A stretch of 64,000 bases of DNA from Hymenopus coronatus (Eukaryota; Arthropoda; Insecta; Mantodea; Hymenopodidae), in contig CM060883.1 of the NCBI GenBank assembly GCA_030762935.1, positions 33,007,501 through 33,071,500 of the forward strand, read 5' to 3'. The first letter of the stretch is position 1; every line of letters starts with the position of its first letter. Of the stretch, positions 11,243-22,238 are shown piece after piece. The notes beneath the pieces are model-generated. The model was given only the letters and a program-made list of their open reading frames with translations. It was not told where the DNA came from and ran no database searches. The translations under genes were made by a program, and so were the position numbers.

Positions 11243-11540
11243 ATCCTTAGCGCGGTGGTAGCATTGCTGTTGCCAAGCGAGAGACCTGGGTGCGATTCTC
11301 AGTGCCGGCGTGGGGAGTTTTTCCCCGCTGGGAGACCTGGATCGGGGTGCACTCAGCCTCGTGAGGTCCCTGGGGGGCCAATTGAGGAGCTACTTGATAG
11401 AGAAGTAGCGGCTCCAGGTCGTGAAGACCACATTAACTGGCCGGAGAGGTTTAAAGCGCTGACCACGTCTCACCCACGTCTGTCATGGACCGAGGTGGCG
11501 GACGCAGCGGCCGGGAGGTAGGCCAAGGCTCTTAGTGAGA
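11243..11540 (+). repeat. SINE family S2, reference copy
   Basis: tRNA-like head: TAGCGCGGTGG is one mismatch from an A box and GGGTGCGATTCTC is a near B box about 30 nt later. The body has GTGGGGAGTTTTTCCCCGC, GAGACCTGGATCGGGGTG, GAGGTCCCTGGGGGGCC, CAATTGAGGAGC and GAAGTAGCGGCTCCAGG. An 88-codon open frame crosses it but follows the SINE body and is not a gene. Confidence 0.7.
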
Positions 11541-11573
11541 GTTGTTATATGAATGAAACACATCAGAATTTTT
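11541..11573 (+). repeat. FamA right-end stub
   Basis: ATATGAATGAAACACATCAG plus AATTTTT is the last ~30 nt of FamA, left behind immediately after the S2 SINE. This suggests S2 sits inside or replaced part of a FamA copy. Confidence 0.55.
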
Positions 11574-12045
11574 AAAATGGTATTAACCGACTTATCAGTA
11601 AGTTCTTGTATTCTACAGCTTCAGCAGATATTATGTATAGTATAATATGCTTATTACTGCATTAGAGCTATTCTTTATATAGAATGGAGGGCTTGAAGTT
11701 TAATTTTCTAAGAAGGAAAATGAACAGCAAAAATTCTGAGTATCGTAGGATGGAGAATATGAAAATTGGCTGGGGGAAGAACAGGGTAGTAATTAACTGA
11801 AGAAAACAAGGAAAGTGGTTATTGAAAAGAAGCCAGAAAAGGAGTGGCCATTCAGATAATAAACAATGCAATATGCCTCCTGAAGGTTCGCTAATGAACG
11901 GCGTTCTTGAGCAATAAACATTCGGCAACCAAGCCCAAAAGATGAGTCAACATAAAACAACCCACGTACTACACTGAAACGAGCGTGACGCAAGTAATGC
12001 AACTTCGGCAATACCCCGGCGATGCAATAGCTTTTAAGATATTTT
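11574..12045. other. Unassigned spacer
   Basis: About 470 bp without FamA or SINE landmarks. Only short unrecognised frames. Confidence 0.4.
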
Positions 12046-12236
12046 ACTTTCTCTACGCGTACTATGTACATAGTATATTAATGCACCCATAAATTCTATA
12101 TCGAGATTTCACCGGAAATACATGTTTTGGGTCCCCCAGAATCCAAAAACATTTTTTTTTTAGAAAAATGGCCATGTGTGTGTGTGTGTGTGTCTGTGGG
12201 CAGCATAGCTCAAAAACGAAAAGACCGTTAACTACC
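12046..12236 (+). repeat. FamA left-end fragment
   Basis: ACTTTCTCTACGCGTACTATG, then the body through the TG site (12175-12192) to GACCGTTAACTACC. It breaks at the central palindrome region and is followed by the opposite strand. Confidence 0.8.
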
Positions 12237-12605
12237 TTTCATATAAAAAATTGTAATCAAAACCGTTAGAGCCATTTTTGAGAAAATCAAAATTTTCGAA
12301 ATTTTTTCCATGTAAATGATAGTTTGGGGTGAGGGGACTTTACTAAAAATCTTCGTGTCGCACCCCTGGAAGATGCTAAACTTACATACCAAGTTTGGTA
12401 TTTTACCGACTTTTCGCTTTTGAGTTATCGTGTTCACGGACACATTGACACACGGACACACACACATGGACGTTTTTCTAAAAATGCTTTTTATTGGTTT
12501 CGGGGGTCCCAAAACATGTATTTCCGGTGAAATCTCGGTATCGAATTTTTGGGTGCATTACAATATCTGCTCTATGTACATATTACTTGTAGAGAAAGTA
12601 AAAAA
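12237..12605 (-). repeat. FamA left half, inverted
   Basis: Starts inside the body (AATTGTAATCAAAACCGTTAG) and runs to the left end at GAGAAAGTAAAAA. Forms a foldback with the preceding + fragment. Confidence 0.8.
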
Positions 12606-12837
12606 GCAATTTTCGATTTTTTGACCGATTGTAATAAATCTTTCACTTCCCAGTGTCCCTCAAGTAAGTTATAATAACCTATAAAAGTTTAGGGCATACC
12701 AAAGATGTAATTATAAGACAATACAAAGGAAGGTGATAAAGAGAAGAGTAAACACGAAATCTCGTAACATCCTGCAGAGAGAAATATTGGTATCCAGTCT
12801 TGCCTATTATTGCCCAAACTTGGCAGTGACACGTTTG

Positions 12838-12902
12838 GCTGAGCTCATTATAACACATTGACTCATGAGCAGGAGTCCACGGTTCAAATACAACCCTAAA
12901 CA
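12838..12902 (+). other. tRNA-like relic
   Basis: TTGGCTGAGCTCATT resembles an A-box region and CACGGTTCAAATACAACC a B-box region about 45 nt later; an anticodon-arm-like stretch (TTGACTCATGAGCAGG) lies between. No clean acceptor stem could be drawn, so this is a decayed tRNA or SINE head rather than a working tRNA gene. Confidence 0.3.
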
Positions 12903-12936
12903 TCCTCCCTGACTGACAAGGGGCTATTTAGCTGCG

Positions 12937-13090
12937 ATTTTCTCTAGCACGTGCATAGAGACCATTGCATTTCACCCAAAAATTCGACACCGAGATTCCA
13001 CCACAGATGTAAACTTTAAGGTCCTCTGAATAAAACAAAGCCTTTTTTAGAAAAAGGCCCGTTTGTGTGGGTATGTGCATGTAGTATAAC
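12937..13090 (+). repeat. FamA left-end fragment
   Basis: TTTCTCTAGCACGTGCATAGAG through the TG site to TATAACTCAAAAA. Cut where a complete minus-strand copy begins. Confidence 0.75.
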
Positions 13091-13092
13091 TC

Positions 13093-13928
13093 AAAAAATT
13101 GGATGTGTTCCATTCACATGACTTTCTCTACATCTCTGCAACAATTATTGTCAAACAGCTTATGCTTCTATTTACCTCATACTAATCGAGAATAAATTAG
13201 CAGAAATAGTCTTATTACTTGCTTCCTTGTAAGTAGAAGCGAAATAAGGGAGCATCATAGGTTAAAGTGATAGTCAAAAGCTGGTTGCTATGTGGCTGAA
13301 GTTCCTTTGTATGGACATGAGACAAATTCTTGTATGAGAAAAGTATAAGCTTTTTAAAACTGAAACCAAAAGCAAGGAATATCTAAAAAACCACCAACTC
13401 CACGAAAAAAATGTATAAAACAAAAATTGTGTGTTTTAACGTGCTCTACATTTTTTGTGCGGTAAGTTTTTGTATATCTCTTACGGTTTAGCAGTTATAT
13501 AAAATGTCATAAAATTCATCCAGAATAAAGTAGTCTTCAGAGGATATTCCTAGAAAATTCAAGATATTAATTTTATTTTTCAAGTTAATGTCTTTAACAT
13601 GCGATATTTTAATCAAAATCGTTAGAGCCATTTTTAGAAAATAAAAATTTTCGAAAAAAATTCTATGTAAAGGGTAGTTAGAGGTGGGGGGATTCTTTTG
13701 AAAATCTTCGTGTCGCATACCTGCAAGATACTAAAATTAAATACCAGTTTGGTATTTTACGACTTTTCGTTTTTGAGTTATCGTGTTCAAAGACACACGG
13801 ACACATACGGACCTTTTTCTGAAAATCCTTTTTTTTTTTTTTTGGATAAAGGGGACCCTAAAGCATATATTTCTCGGTATCGAATTTTTGGGTGGAGTGC
13901 AATACCTTCTCTATACACTATGTACATA
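13093..13928 (-). repeat. FamA copy, full length
   Basis: Right end AAAAATTGGATGTGTTCC, complete body, and left end at CTTCTCTATACACTATGTAC. The outermost arm of the left hairpin is lost. Confidence 0.85.
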
Positions 13929-14402
13929 AAGGACAAACATTAAATATTACACCTAACTTGGCATTTTGTTTTTCTGAGTTAAAATGAACACCCTGTAGAA
14001 GAAATAAATAAATTTTACTCATTGAAAGAGAAGTAAATTTCGAAAATCTTTATTAAAAATCTCGTCGGGGGGTTTCATTTTGACGACCATGTTGCAGATG
14101 AATGGAATGAAATGGAATGGAATGCACTTCAATATCATCTCTGGGATTGAGTGCGGGACTGCTGGTTACTACATACAGAACATCTGCTCCACACCGACCC
14201 GGTTTATTATTTCATAAGCTGTCAGATACACACATATCTCTCTCTCACTCGCTCTCTCTCGCTCGCTCTCTCATCCCTAATGGGTTTCGCCAATTTTTGT
14301 GTACCAAACATGCGACCTCACTGCAAGATTATCGGTATTTTGCAAATATGCGACAGATGCAGGAATTCGTCTATATTTATAGCAAAACTGCACCTGGAGT
14401 TT
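13929..14402. other. Unassigned spacer with simple repeats
   Basis: Contains a degenerate (GGAAT)n stretch near 14098-14128 and CT-rich simple sequence at about 14237-14272. Two overlapping ~100-130 codon frames cross it; their Ser/Leu-rich centres follow the CT repeat and match nothing known. Confidence 0.4.
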
Positions 14403-14510
14403 TACTTTCTCTACCACTTGCATAAGGTAGAGCACGATGGTATTCATTTAATAATTCCATATCTAGACTTTCGCGGAATGCGCTTTATAAAATCATCTTC
14501 ATCCAAAATC
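14403..14510 (+). repeat. FamA left-end relic
   Basis: ACTTTCTCTACCACTTGCAT and a diverged GGTATTCATTTAATAATTCC correspond to the first ~100 nt of the element. Strongly decayed. Confidence 0.45.
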
Positions 14511-14577
14511 GATATATTCGGAAAAACATGTACACAATAACATCACTTAAACAACGAAATAGAGGATGGTTCGTAGG

Positions 14578-14662
14578 TAAAGAAGGTATTGCACTCCACC
14601 CAAACATATGATACCCAGATTTCACCGTTTTAGCATCTCCTGTATCACAAAATAAGCATTGT
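14578..14662 (+). repeat. FamA left-end fragment
   Basis: AGAAGGTATTGCACTCCACC through CAGATTTCACCG to AAATAAGCATTG. Only about 85 nt remain before the next copy starts. Confidence 0.65.
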
Positions 14663-14663
14663 T

Positions 14664-15484
14664 ACTTTCTCTACATAATGTATAGAGAAGGTATTGCATT
14701 CCACCCAAAAATTCGATAACAACATATTGCCGAAAAAAGACGTTTCAGGGTACTGTATCCAAATAAAAAGGACTTTTAGAAAAAGGTCCTGTGCCTGTGA
14801 ACACGATAGCTCAAAAACGAAGAATCCGTAAAATACCAAACTTGGTATTTAAGCTTAGTATCTTCCAAGCATGCGACAGGAAGATTTTGAGGAAAAGCCC
14901 CTCTCCATAAAACTACACTTTACAGAACTGTTCGAAATTTTTTATTTTCTTAAAAATGACTAACCAATTTGAATAAAATACCGCATATTCAAGATATTTA
15001 TTTGGCAAATAAAATTTATATCTTGAATTTTCTGGGAATAGCCCTTGAAGATCTGTTTATTCAGGATGACTTGTTTCTTGATTTCACATGAATTGTAAAT
15101 CGGAAAAGATAGACAAACACCTACTACAAAAAATGTAGATCTCTTTAAAGCACGTTACTTGCTATAAATGCATTTTCTTTCATGAATTTTACTATTTTTA
15201 GCTATTTCTTGTTATTAGTATTCTTGGTATTAGTTTCAGTTTTAAAATACTTAAAATGTTTCACACTCGAGAATCACTAAATTCCTGGGAATGCAAGAAA
15301 ACGGATTTCATCCACATGGCAACCAGGCTTTAAAATATTTGACTATCACTTTAGCCTAGTGTATTCCCTTATTTACCTTCTACTTACGGGAAGCAAGTAA
15401 TTAAGAAAATTTTCTAAGGTTTTTGTGGATTATAAAGAAGATAGAAGAATAAGCTGTTCCACAATAATTTGTTACAGAGATTAA
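14664..15484 (+). repeat. FamA copy, full length
   Basis: Starts ACTTTCTCTACATAATG with a hairpin that has lost its central section, keeps the whole body, and ends at TTGTTACAGAGATTAAAATG, just short of the usual right terminus. It runs into a TGAA simple repeat. Confidence 0.8.
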
Positions 15485-15910
15485 AATGAATGAATGAATG
15501 AATATTGACATAACAGTATCATACATTGAGCTTAAACATTCGCACGGGTCCACAGACCGTACGTGCTTTTCTAATACAGAAAATAATAAGTAATATTAAA
15601 ATAACAGCAACAAAGAATTAATAGAGTTAACACGAAAATACAAAGACAAAGATAATCAAAAACAGTCATTTCAATTTACAACACAAAGTACACCTTATTC
15701 AGATGCATAAATGTACCCTATTATAATAGACAAATACACATAAGTGAAATATAAACACAATATATACAACCACAACAAAACAATAACATAAGTATGACAC
15801 AAAATATATTTATATAAAACATTGCGGTCACATTTCTTTAGTTGCTCAGTTGTTCTTATCCCCCCCCCCCCGCTCTTCTTTATTGGCAGTCTTCTCAGAT
15901 CTCAACTTAC
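15485..15910. other. AT-rich spacer
   Basis: (TGAA)n at 15486-15504, then A-rich low-complexity DNA and a C run near 15861-15871. No gene seen. Confidence 0.45.
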
Positions 15911-15957
15911 AGCGATGTAGAGAAAGATATGTGAATGTAACACATCAGAAGTTTCTT
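15911..15957 (+). repeat. FamA right-end stub
   Basis: GATGTAGAGAAAGATATGTG followed by AATGTAACACATCAGAAG: the last ~45 nt of the element. Confidence 0.7.
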
Positions 15958-15972
15958 AGGTAGGGCCTGTTT

Positions 15973-16867
15973 TACTTTCTCTACACGTACTGTGTACGTA
16001 GTGTATAGAGAAGGTATTGCATTCCACCCAAAAATTCGATATCGAGATTTCACCGGAAGTATATGTTTTGGGACCCCCTGAAACAAAACAAAACAAAAAA
16101 AGCAATTTTAGAAAAGTGTCCATGTGTGTCTGTGTATCCGTGTGTGTCTGTGTGTGTGTGGGGGGGGGGGTAGCATGGCTCAAAAACAAAAAGAGCGTTA
16201 AAAACCTAACTTGATATTTAAGTTTGGTATCTTCCAAGGATGCGACACGAAGATTTTCAAGAAAATTCCCCCACCATAAATTACTCTTTAGATGGAAAAA
16301 GTATTGACAATTTTGCTTTTCTTAAAAATGTCTCTAACGATTTTGATTAAATTCTCTTATATTTAAGATATTTACCTGACAAATAAAATGTCTATCTTGA
16401 ATTTTCTGGGAATAGCCTATTAAGAGTATTTTATTCTGGATGAACTTTACGGAATTTTGCATAAATGCTACACCGTAAGTGATGTACAAAAAGTTAACAC
16501 AAAACAATGTAGAGCACATTAAAACACACAATTTATGTCATATACATTTTTTCGTCGAGTTGATCGTTTTTGACGTATTCCTTGTTTTTGATTTCAGCTT
16601 TGAAAAACGTACATATTTCGCATACAGGAATTTGTAACTTCTGTCGAAACAAACAAAGGAACTTCAGGCACATAGCAACCAGCTTTTGACTGTCAGTTTA
16701 GCTTATAGTACTCCCTCATTTCGCTTCTACTTACAAGGAAGTAAGTAATAAGACTAATTCTGCATTTTTTTTTTCTCGATTAGCAAGAAGTAAATAGAAG
16801 CATAAGCTTTTTAACAATAATTTGTTGCAGAAATGTAGAGAAAGTCATGTGAATGGAACACATTTTT
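15973..16867 (+). repeat. FamA copy, full length (reference for ends)
   Basis: Complete left end: ACTTTCTCTACACGTACTG, then GTGTATAGAGAAGGT as the inverted arm. The TG/poly-G site is at 16120-16170, the central palindromic motif near 16200-16225, and a complete right end carries GTAGAGAAAGTCATGTG and GGAACACAT. Good copy for building a consensus. Confidence 0.9.
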
Positions 16868-17149
16868 AACTCAATTCGCCCTGCGTAAACCCAACCAATT
16901 ATTAACGAAAAGAGTAGGGTTTCATGTATAGTGTCTATAGATGGCAGATTGAGGGTAATACCGGATGATGTTCACCCTACTTGCATTTCGCATGACCCAA
17001 AATGGAAGTGACACGAGAGGAGCAGTATGGCGCAATATAGCTTTATTTTCGCTTAAAGCAGGGATTGCTAAACATTTCATAGCGGCAGACACATTAACCG
17101 TCGGGGAATGAATCAGTACCAAACCACATTTAATCCCCTGTAAAGTGTT
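16868..17149. other. Unassigned spacer
   Basis: About 280 bp with slightly higher G+C between two + FamA copies. Nothing recognised. Confidence 0.35.
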
Positions 17150-18037
17150 TTTAATTTCTCCTGCCCGTAATGTACTTGTACATAGTGTAAAGAGAAGGTA
17201 TTGTATTCCACCCAAAAATTCGGTACCATAATTTCACCTTAAATCTATGCTTTTAAGGTCCACCGAGTCCGAAAAAATCATTTTTAGTAAAATGTCCGTA
17301 TGTGTATCTGTGTGTGTGTGCGTCTGTTGTCAGTATAGCTCAAAAAGAAAAGTCGGTTAAATACCAAATTTGTTATTTAAGTTCATTATCTTCCAAGGAT
17401 GCGACACGAATATTTTAAATAAAATCCCCCCTCCCCAACTACCCTTTACATGGAAAAGTTTTCGATTTTTTTTTTTTTTTATTTTCTCAATAATGGTTCT
17501 AACGATTTTGACTAAAATATCGTATATTAAAGATATTTACATCACAAATGAAATGTATAGTTTCAAATTTCTGGGAATAGCCTCAAAAGACCTTTTTATT
17601 CAGATTTGAGTTTTGCAGTATTATGCATAACTGTTAAATCGTAAGAGATAGACAAAGACTTACTGCACAAAAAATGTAGAGTTCGTTAAAAAGCATAATT
17701 TATATCGTATATATACATTTCTCTAGTACATTTGACCGTTTTTATATTATTCTTTGTTATTGGTTTTAATTTTAAACTAATCAATTTTTCTCTCATGGGA
17801 CCATGCAAAGCAAACCGAACCTCAATTGTTTCAAATAGCGATCTTCTTTTAAAATATTTGATTAGCGCTTTATCTTAGTGTACTCTTATTTCTATTTACA
17901 GGCAAGCAAGTAATAAGAACAATTCTGCTAATGTTTATCTAGATTAGTATTACGTAAATAAAAGAATACTTTTTTGTAACAAACATTTGTTTGTGGTACA
18001 GCAAGAGAAAATTGTGAATGGAACACATCACATTTTT
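17150..18037 (+). repeat. FamA copy, full length
   Basis: Diverged left end (TTTCTCCTGCCCGTAATG), complete body with a T run near 17466-17481, right end GTGAATGGAACACATCACA then TTTTT. Confidence 0.85.
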
Positions 18038-18189
18038 AAATTAACAGCAAATTCAACGAGAAGATTTTAACGGACTTTTCTGTGTCTTAATTGCTGATAT
18101 TTGTGGTGCTGATTTTATTCCGTTTTTCATCAAAATGGTCTACAATTGTTCATCAGTCATATATTTTCATTTGACATGTTTCATTTAAA

Positions 18190-19057
18190 AAAAAAAAACT
18201 GATGTGCTCCATTCACCTAACTTTCTCTATATCTCTGCAAAAAATTATTGTTAAAAGTTTATGCTTCTATTTACTTCATGCTATTTGAGTAAAAAATAGC
18301 AGAAATAGTCTTATTACTTGCTTCCTTGTAAGTAGAAGCGAAATAAGTATCATAGGTTAAAGTGATATTCAAAAGCTGGTTGCTATATGACTGAAGTTCC
18401 TTTGTTTATATGGACAGCAGTTGACAAATTCGTGTATGGGAAAAGTATACGTTTTTCAAAGCTGAAACCAGTAACAAGGAATATCTCAAAAACGATCAAG
18501 TCCACGAAAAAAACGTATATAACATAAACTGTGTCGTTTATCGTGATCTACATTTTCTGTGTAGAAGGTTTTGTCTATCTCTTGCGGTTTACCGGTTATG
18601 CAAAATTCAATAAAAATCATCCACAATAAAGAGGTCTTTAAAGGCTCTTCCCAGAAAATTCAAGATATACATTTCATTTGTCATGTAATTATATTTAATA
18701 TACGATATTTTAATCAAAATTTTTAGAGCCATTTTTGAGAAAATCAAAAATGTCTAAAAAAAGTTCCAAGTATAGGGTAGTTGCGGGAGGGGGGATTTTC
18801 TTGAAAATCATCGTGTCGCATCTTAGGAAGATACCAAAATTTGGTGTTTAACGGTCTTTTCGTTTTTGAGTTATGCTGTACACAGACACACACACAAACA
18901 CACATGCACACAGGGCAATTTCCAAAAATATTTTTTCTGGATTCAGGGGAACCAAAAAACGTGTATTTTCCGGTAAAATCACGGTATCGAATATTTGGGT
19001 GCATTACAATACCTTCTCTATACACTATGTAGATAGTACATTCAGAGAAAGTAAAAA
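18190..19057 (-). repeat. FamA copy, full length
   Basis: Right end AAAAACTGATGTGCTCC, left end CCTTCTCTATACACTATGTA plus GAGAAAGTAAAAA. A (CA)n site is at about 18885-18912. Confidence 0.9.
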
Positions 19058-19372
19058 TGTCTTTACTTAAGTTGATGTGAGCATGATATAAGCTCTCTAG
19101 CAGTTCTTCAAACAAGGAAATGTGTCATTCGGATTTCACCGTTGTAAAAATCAATCACAGAAACTTCACTGTAATTAGAGTTAATTAATTTTTTTTCCCA
19201 CACAGCCTTGTGTAGGACCGGAGTTGGATGGACAGAGCCAGACTGAAAAATACAATGCCATAACCAGGGTTTGAACCACCGATCTAACGGTTTCTAGCTG
19301 GTTGCTCTACCGTTAAATTCATTCAATTGACTGCCTGTTTCCAGTAAACCACCAGTTGATCCCAAATTACGA
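19058..19372. other. Spacer with a tRNA-like relic
   Basis: Non-FamA DNA. Holds the minus-strand tRNA-like segment at 19205-19318; otherwise nothing recognised. Confidence 0.4.
19205..19318 (-). repeat. tRNA-like SINE head (relic)
   Basis: On the minus strand TTAACGGTAGAGCAACCAGC looks like a tRNA D-arm/A-box region and GGTGGTTCAAACCCTGG holds a perfect B box (GGTTCAAACCC) about 35 nt later. The 3' body is short and belongs to none of S1-S3. Confidence 0.5.
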
Positions 19373-19382
19373 AGCGACCAGC
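19373..19382. repeat. Target-site duplication, left of S1
   Basis: AGCGACCAGC here and at 19695-19704. The right copy continues as TCTTAAAAG, the expected FamA sequence, so FamA was the target. The last two bases may belong to the SINE. Confidence 0.7.
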
Positions 19383-19694
19383 GCCGTGACAGAGTGGTTA
19401 GATCACTCGCCTCCCACCTAGGCGGTCCGGGTTCGACTCCAATCGCCCGTATGTGGGATTTGTGATGGACGAAAAAGTGTTTGGGCGGGTTTTCTCCGGG
19501 TCAACTCGTTTCCCCCGCCACTCATTCCAGGAATTGCTATTATTCATTTCGCCTTCATTTCATATGATCCATTTCCTCATGCTCATGCCTGTATAAGGGC
19601 CGACCACTCGTTTCAGGTTCTTTATTCCGGGTAGCCGTTGCGGAATGCGAGTCCTACATAAGCGGAGGGTAAGCCGATTACGAATAATAAACTT
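19381..19694 (+). repeat. SINE family S1, long copy with target duplication
   Basis: Begins GCGCCGTGACAGAGTGGTTA, a tRNA-like head with an A box (TGACAGAGTGG) and a perfect B box (GGTTCGACTCC). The body carries GGGATTTGTGATGGACG, GGGCGGGTTTTCTCCGGG, CGCCACTCATTCC, CATGCCTGTATAAGGGCCGA and CCGGGTAGCCGTTGCGG. About 314 bp, flanked by AGCGACCAGC on both sides. Other copies: 32933-33101, 51671-51897 and three in the 41-42 kb array. Confidence 0.8.
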
Positions 19695-19770
19695 AGCGAC
19701 CAGCTCTTAAAAGTCTTGACTATCGCTTCAGCCTGCTTAGTGTAATACCTTATTTTCCTTTATTTGACAC
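19695..19770 (+). repeat. FamA fragment carrying the S1 insertion
   Basis: AGCGACCAGCTCTTAAAAG, GACTATCGCTTCAGCCTG and GTGTAATACCTTATTTTCC are collinear with the FamA 3' third. The part left of S1 is not recognisable as FamA. Confidence 0.65.
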
Positions 19771-20025
19771 GACCTTCCCCAATGGCTACTCACAATGTCG
19801 TAAGTACTTTAAGTCCTGGGCTCTATAGTTAGGCCAATTATTAACTATCATTGTAATTGTTTTTCAGTGTCGTGACATTGTATGTAAAAATCTGAGCGCT
19901 TACAGTGGAATTTAAATTACTTTAGATTCCTGACAATTACTGCGAAGACGGGAGGAGTAGTAAATATGGTCACAACGGTGATACCGCCTCTTCAAGATTC
20001 AACCACACAACTGCAACCAATTTAT

Positions 20026-20867
20026 ACTTTCTCTACAAGTACATAGTGTATAGAGAAGGTATTGCACTCTACCAAAAAATTCGATACCGAGATATATATG
20101 TTTTAGGGTTCCCTATATCCAAAAAAGTATTTTCAGAAAAAGGTCCGTGTCCGTGTGTCTGTGAACACGATAACTCAAAAACGAAAAGTCGGTAAAATAC
20201 CAAACTTGGTATTTAAGTTTCGTATCTTCCAGGGATGCGACAGGAAGATTTTGAGAAAACTTCCCCCGCCCCAAACTACCCTTCACATGGAACGTTTTTT
20301 CGAAAATTTTGATTTTCTAAAAAATGGCTCTAACGATTTTGATTAAAATATCGTATACTAAAGACATTTACCAGACAAATAAAATGTATATCTTGAATTT
20401 TCTGGGAATAGCCTCTGAAGAATACTTTATTCTGGATGAATTTCACGGTATTTTGCATAACTACTAAACCGTAAGAGATGGACAAAAACTTACCACACAA
20501 CAAATGTAGAGCACTTTAAAACACACAATTTATGTTATATACATTTTTTCCTGGAGTTGATTGTTTCTGAGATTCCTTTGGTTTTGGTTTCAGGTATAAA
20601 AAACTTATACTTTTCTCATACAGGACTTTGTTAACTCGTGTCCATACAAACAAAGGAAATTCAGTCACATAGCAACCAGCTTTTGACCATCACTTTAACT
20701 TATGCTATTCCTTTATTTCGCTTCTACTTACAAGGAAGCAAGTAATAAGACTATTTCTGCTAAATTTTTCTCGATTAGCATGAAGTAAATAGAAGCATAA
20801 GCTTTTTAACAATAATTTGTTGCAGAGATGTACAGAAAGTCATGTGAATGGAACACATCAGATTTTT
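20026..20867 (+). repeat. FamA copy, full length
   Basis: Left end ACTTTCTCTACAAGTACATA (hairpin centre deleted), complete body, and a model right end: AAAGTCATGTGAATGGAACA then CATCAGATTTTT. Confidence 0.9.
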
Positions 20868-21519
20868 AAAATATTAATTAGTAAAATGTCTCCTATTTTC
20901 CATTTGCCAGTGTAAACTATGTAATGTCATTTACAATTCAAAGCAATTTCCAGATGGCAACCAATTAATTGTGTAACAAAATTGTTTGTCTTTGTTTACA
21001 GTTTGATGCACATATTTTACATAAAGTATGCCATATATTATATGGCAAAGCCCGACGTGGAAAACAAACATTAAATCGTTTGGAAAGCTGTACGGTTTTA
21101 ATGAAACGTATGACCTAGTAATTGCATGCGCACATGTCATAAATTAACAGCGAGGGTACCCTTTTGTATTTAATGCGTTCCGACATTAGCTAAATACTCT
21201 TTGCTGTGATCAGCAATATAATGAGTAATAAGCACTCACAGAAAGAAAATGCAAAACAAAGTGAGTCCATAATTTCGTATGCAAAATAATGATGGAAAAA
21301 CAAAACAGAATTTTATGTTGTTTTTTCATTGTTTCATTTAACTGCCTTTAACTGCGTGGCTCTTATCGCCGGCTTTTCTCTTTGGAATATATTGCCTGTG
21401 TTAACTATGTACTGATGCCGTTTGGTTTCTGGTTTATCATCAATTTTAATCATTAGATCACACATACACACATTTTACTTGCAAACTCTGGGGAAGATTA
21501 GGAATAATCTGAGCTAGAG
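20868..21519. other. Unassigned spacer
   Basis: About 650 bp of AT-rich DNA without repeats recognised here. A 69-codon minus-strand frame (20931-21140) is not recognisable. Confidence 0.4.
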
Positions 21520-21570
21520 AAAAACTCCCACCCCCAGACAGGATTCGAACCTCGCACAGCAGACAGGTGA
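21520..21570 (-). repeat. tRNA-like SINE piece next to a transposon
   Basis: On the minus strand GCGAGGTTCGAATCCTG holds a perfect B box, followed by GGGGGTGGGAGTTTTTCTC. The expected A-box side lies beyond 21582, where a DNA transposon is inserted, so the head appears to have been cut by that insertion. Confidence 0.45.
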
Positions 21571-21581
21571 CTGTCACAATT

Positions 21582-22238
21582 TATACAGAGTGATTTATGT
21601 AGAATTGACACATTTCTTTCTTTAATTATCCGTTGGAAATTCATTCAATGACCCAATTTTAGCACCAAATTAAGCAGAATGTTCTGGAGTTTCGATTTCT
21701 TGTCACTAGATGCGCAAATGTTTATGTTTTATTCCTAATTGCGTTGTTGGCAGCTGTTTCGACATTTTGTTCTTGCAGTCAACGTGAAAATGCAGTACGA
21801 TTTTCAGCAAGATGGCGCTACATGCCATTCATCAAATGAATCCATGATACTAATTGCAAGTTTCTTTGACGACCAGATAATTTCCAGGAACCTGTGGCCA
21901 CCGAGATCTCCGGATTTGACATCGTCGGACTTTTCTATGGGGTTCCTTAAAATACAGGTTTATCTCACATGTCCCAGACATTGGACGATCTGAGGCACAT
22001 CACAAAGGAGATTGAAGATACTGACAACAGAGTCCTCCAACGAGTGGCCAGTAACATGGAACGACGTGTTGAGTTATGCCTTAAGCAGCATGAAGGACAT
22101 TTTCAACATTTGCTATAGAGGTAAATAATCTCCCAAAATTCCTCTACAATTTAGGTATAATAAGTTGTCGCTAGCATAACACGTTTTGAAACAATTAATG
22201 AAAGAAATGTGTCAGCTCCATATAAATCACCCTGTATA
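21582..22238 (+). mobile_element. IS630-Tc1-mariner element, internally deleted
   Basis: About 653 bp (21584-22236) bounded by TA dinucleotides. The terminal inverted repeats extend about 45 bp: TACAGAGTGATTTATG at the left pairs with the reverse complement TACAGGGTGATTTATATG of the right end, and both continue through GACACATTTCTTTC. It retains only the C-terminal part of the transposase. With the first half of the gene missing it is non-autonomous. Confidence 0.8.
21735..22120 (+). pseudogene. Transposase 3' remnant (IS630-Tc1-mariner)
   Basis: Encodes a piece resembling the second half of the DDE/D domain: a QQDGATCH motif with the second catalytic Asp, then WPPRSPDLTSSDF with the third, 38 residues apart as it now reads. 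The frame breaks soon after (the last residues of the open part are followed by a stop), but the 'tail' coding for an LQRV-like and a ...RVE(L)C..GHF-like segment is still visible in another frame to about 22120. The first catalytic Asp and the DNA-binding domain are gone. Confidence 0.75.

Noticed and set aside
12838..12902. A functional tRNA gene
   Set aside because: A- and B-box-like words are present, but no matching acceptor or T stems could be drawn; kept only as a relic.
14117..14540. Host exon at 14.1-14.5 kb
   Set aside because: The 102- and 129-codon frames overlap in different phases, and the Ser/Leu-rich part comes from CT-rich simple sequence; the end overlaps a FamA relic.
15973..16867. 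FamA as a classical TIR-bearing MITE
   Set aside because: The inverted ACTTTCTCTAC motif is terminal at one end but about 27 nt inside the other, and no target-site duplication was found at several isolated copies, so simple TIR-type cut-and-paste is not supported.
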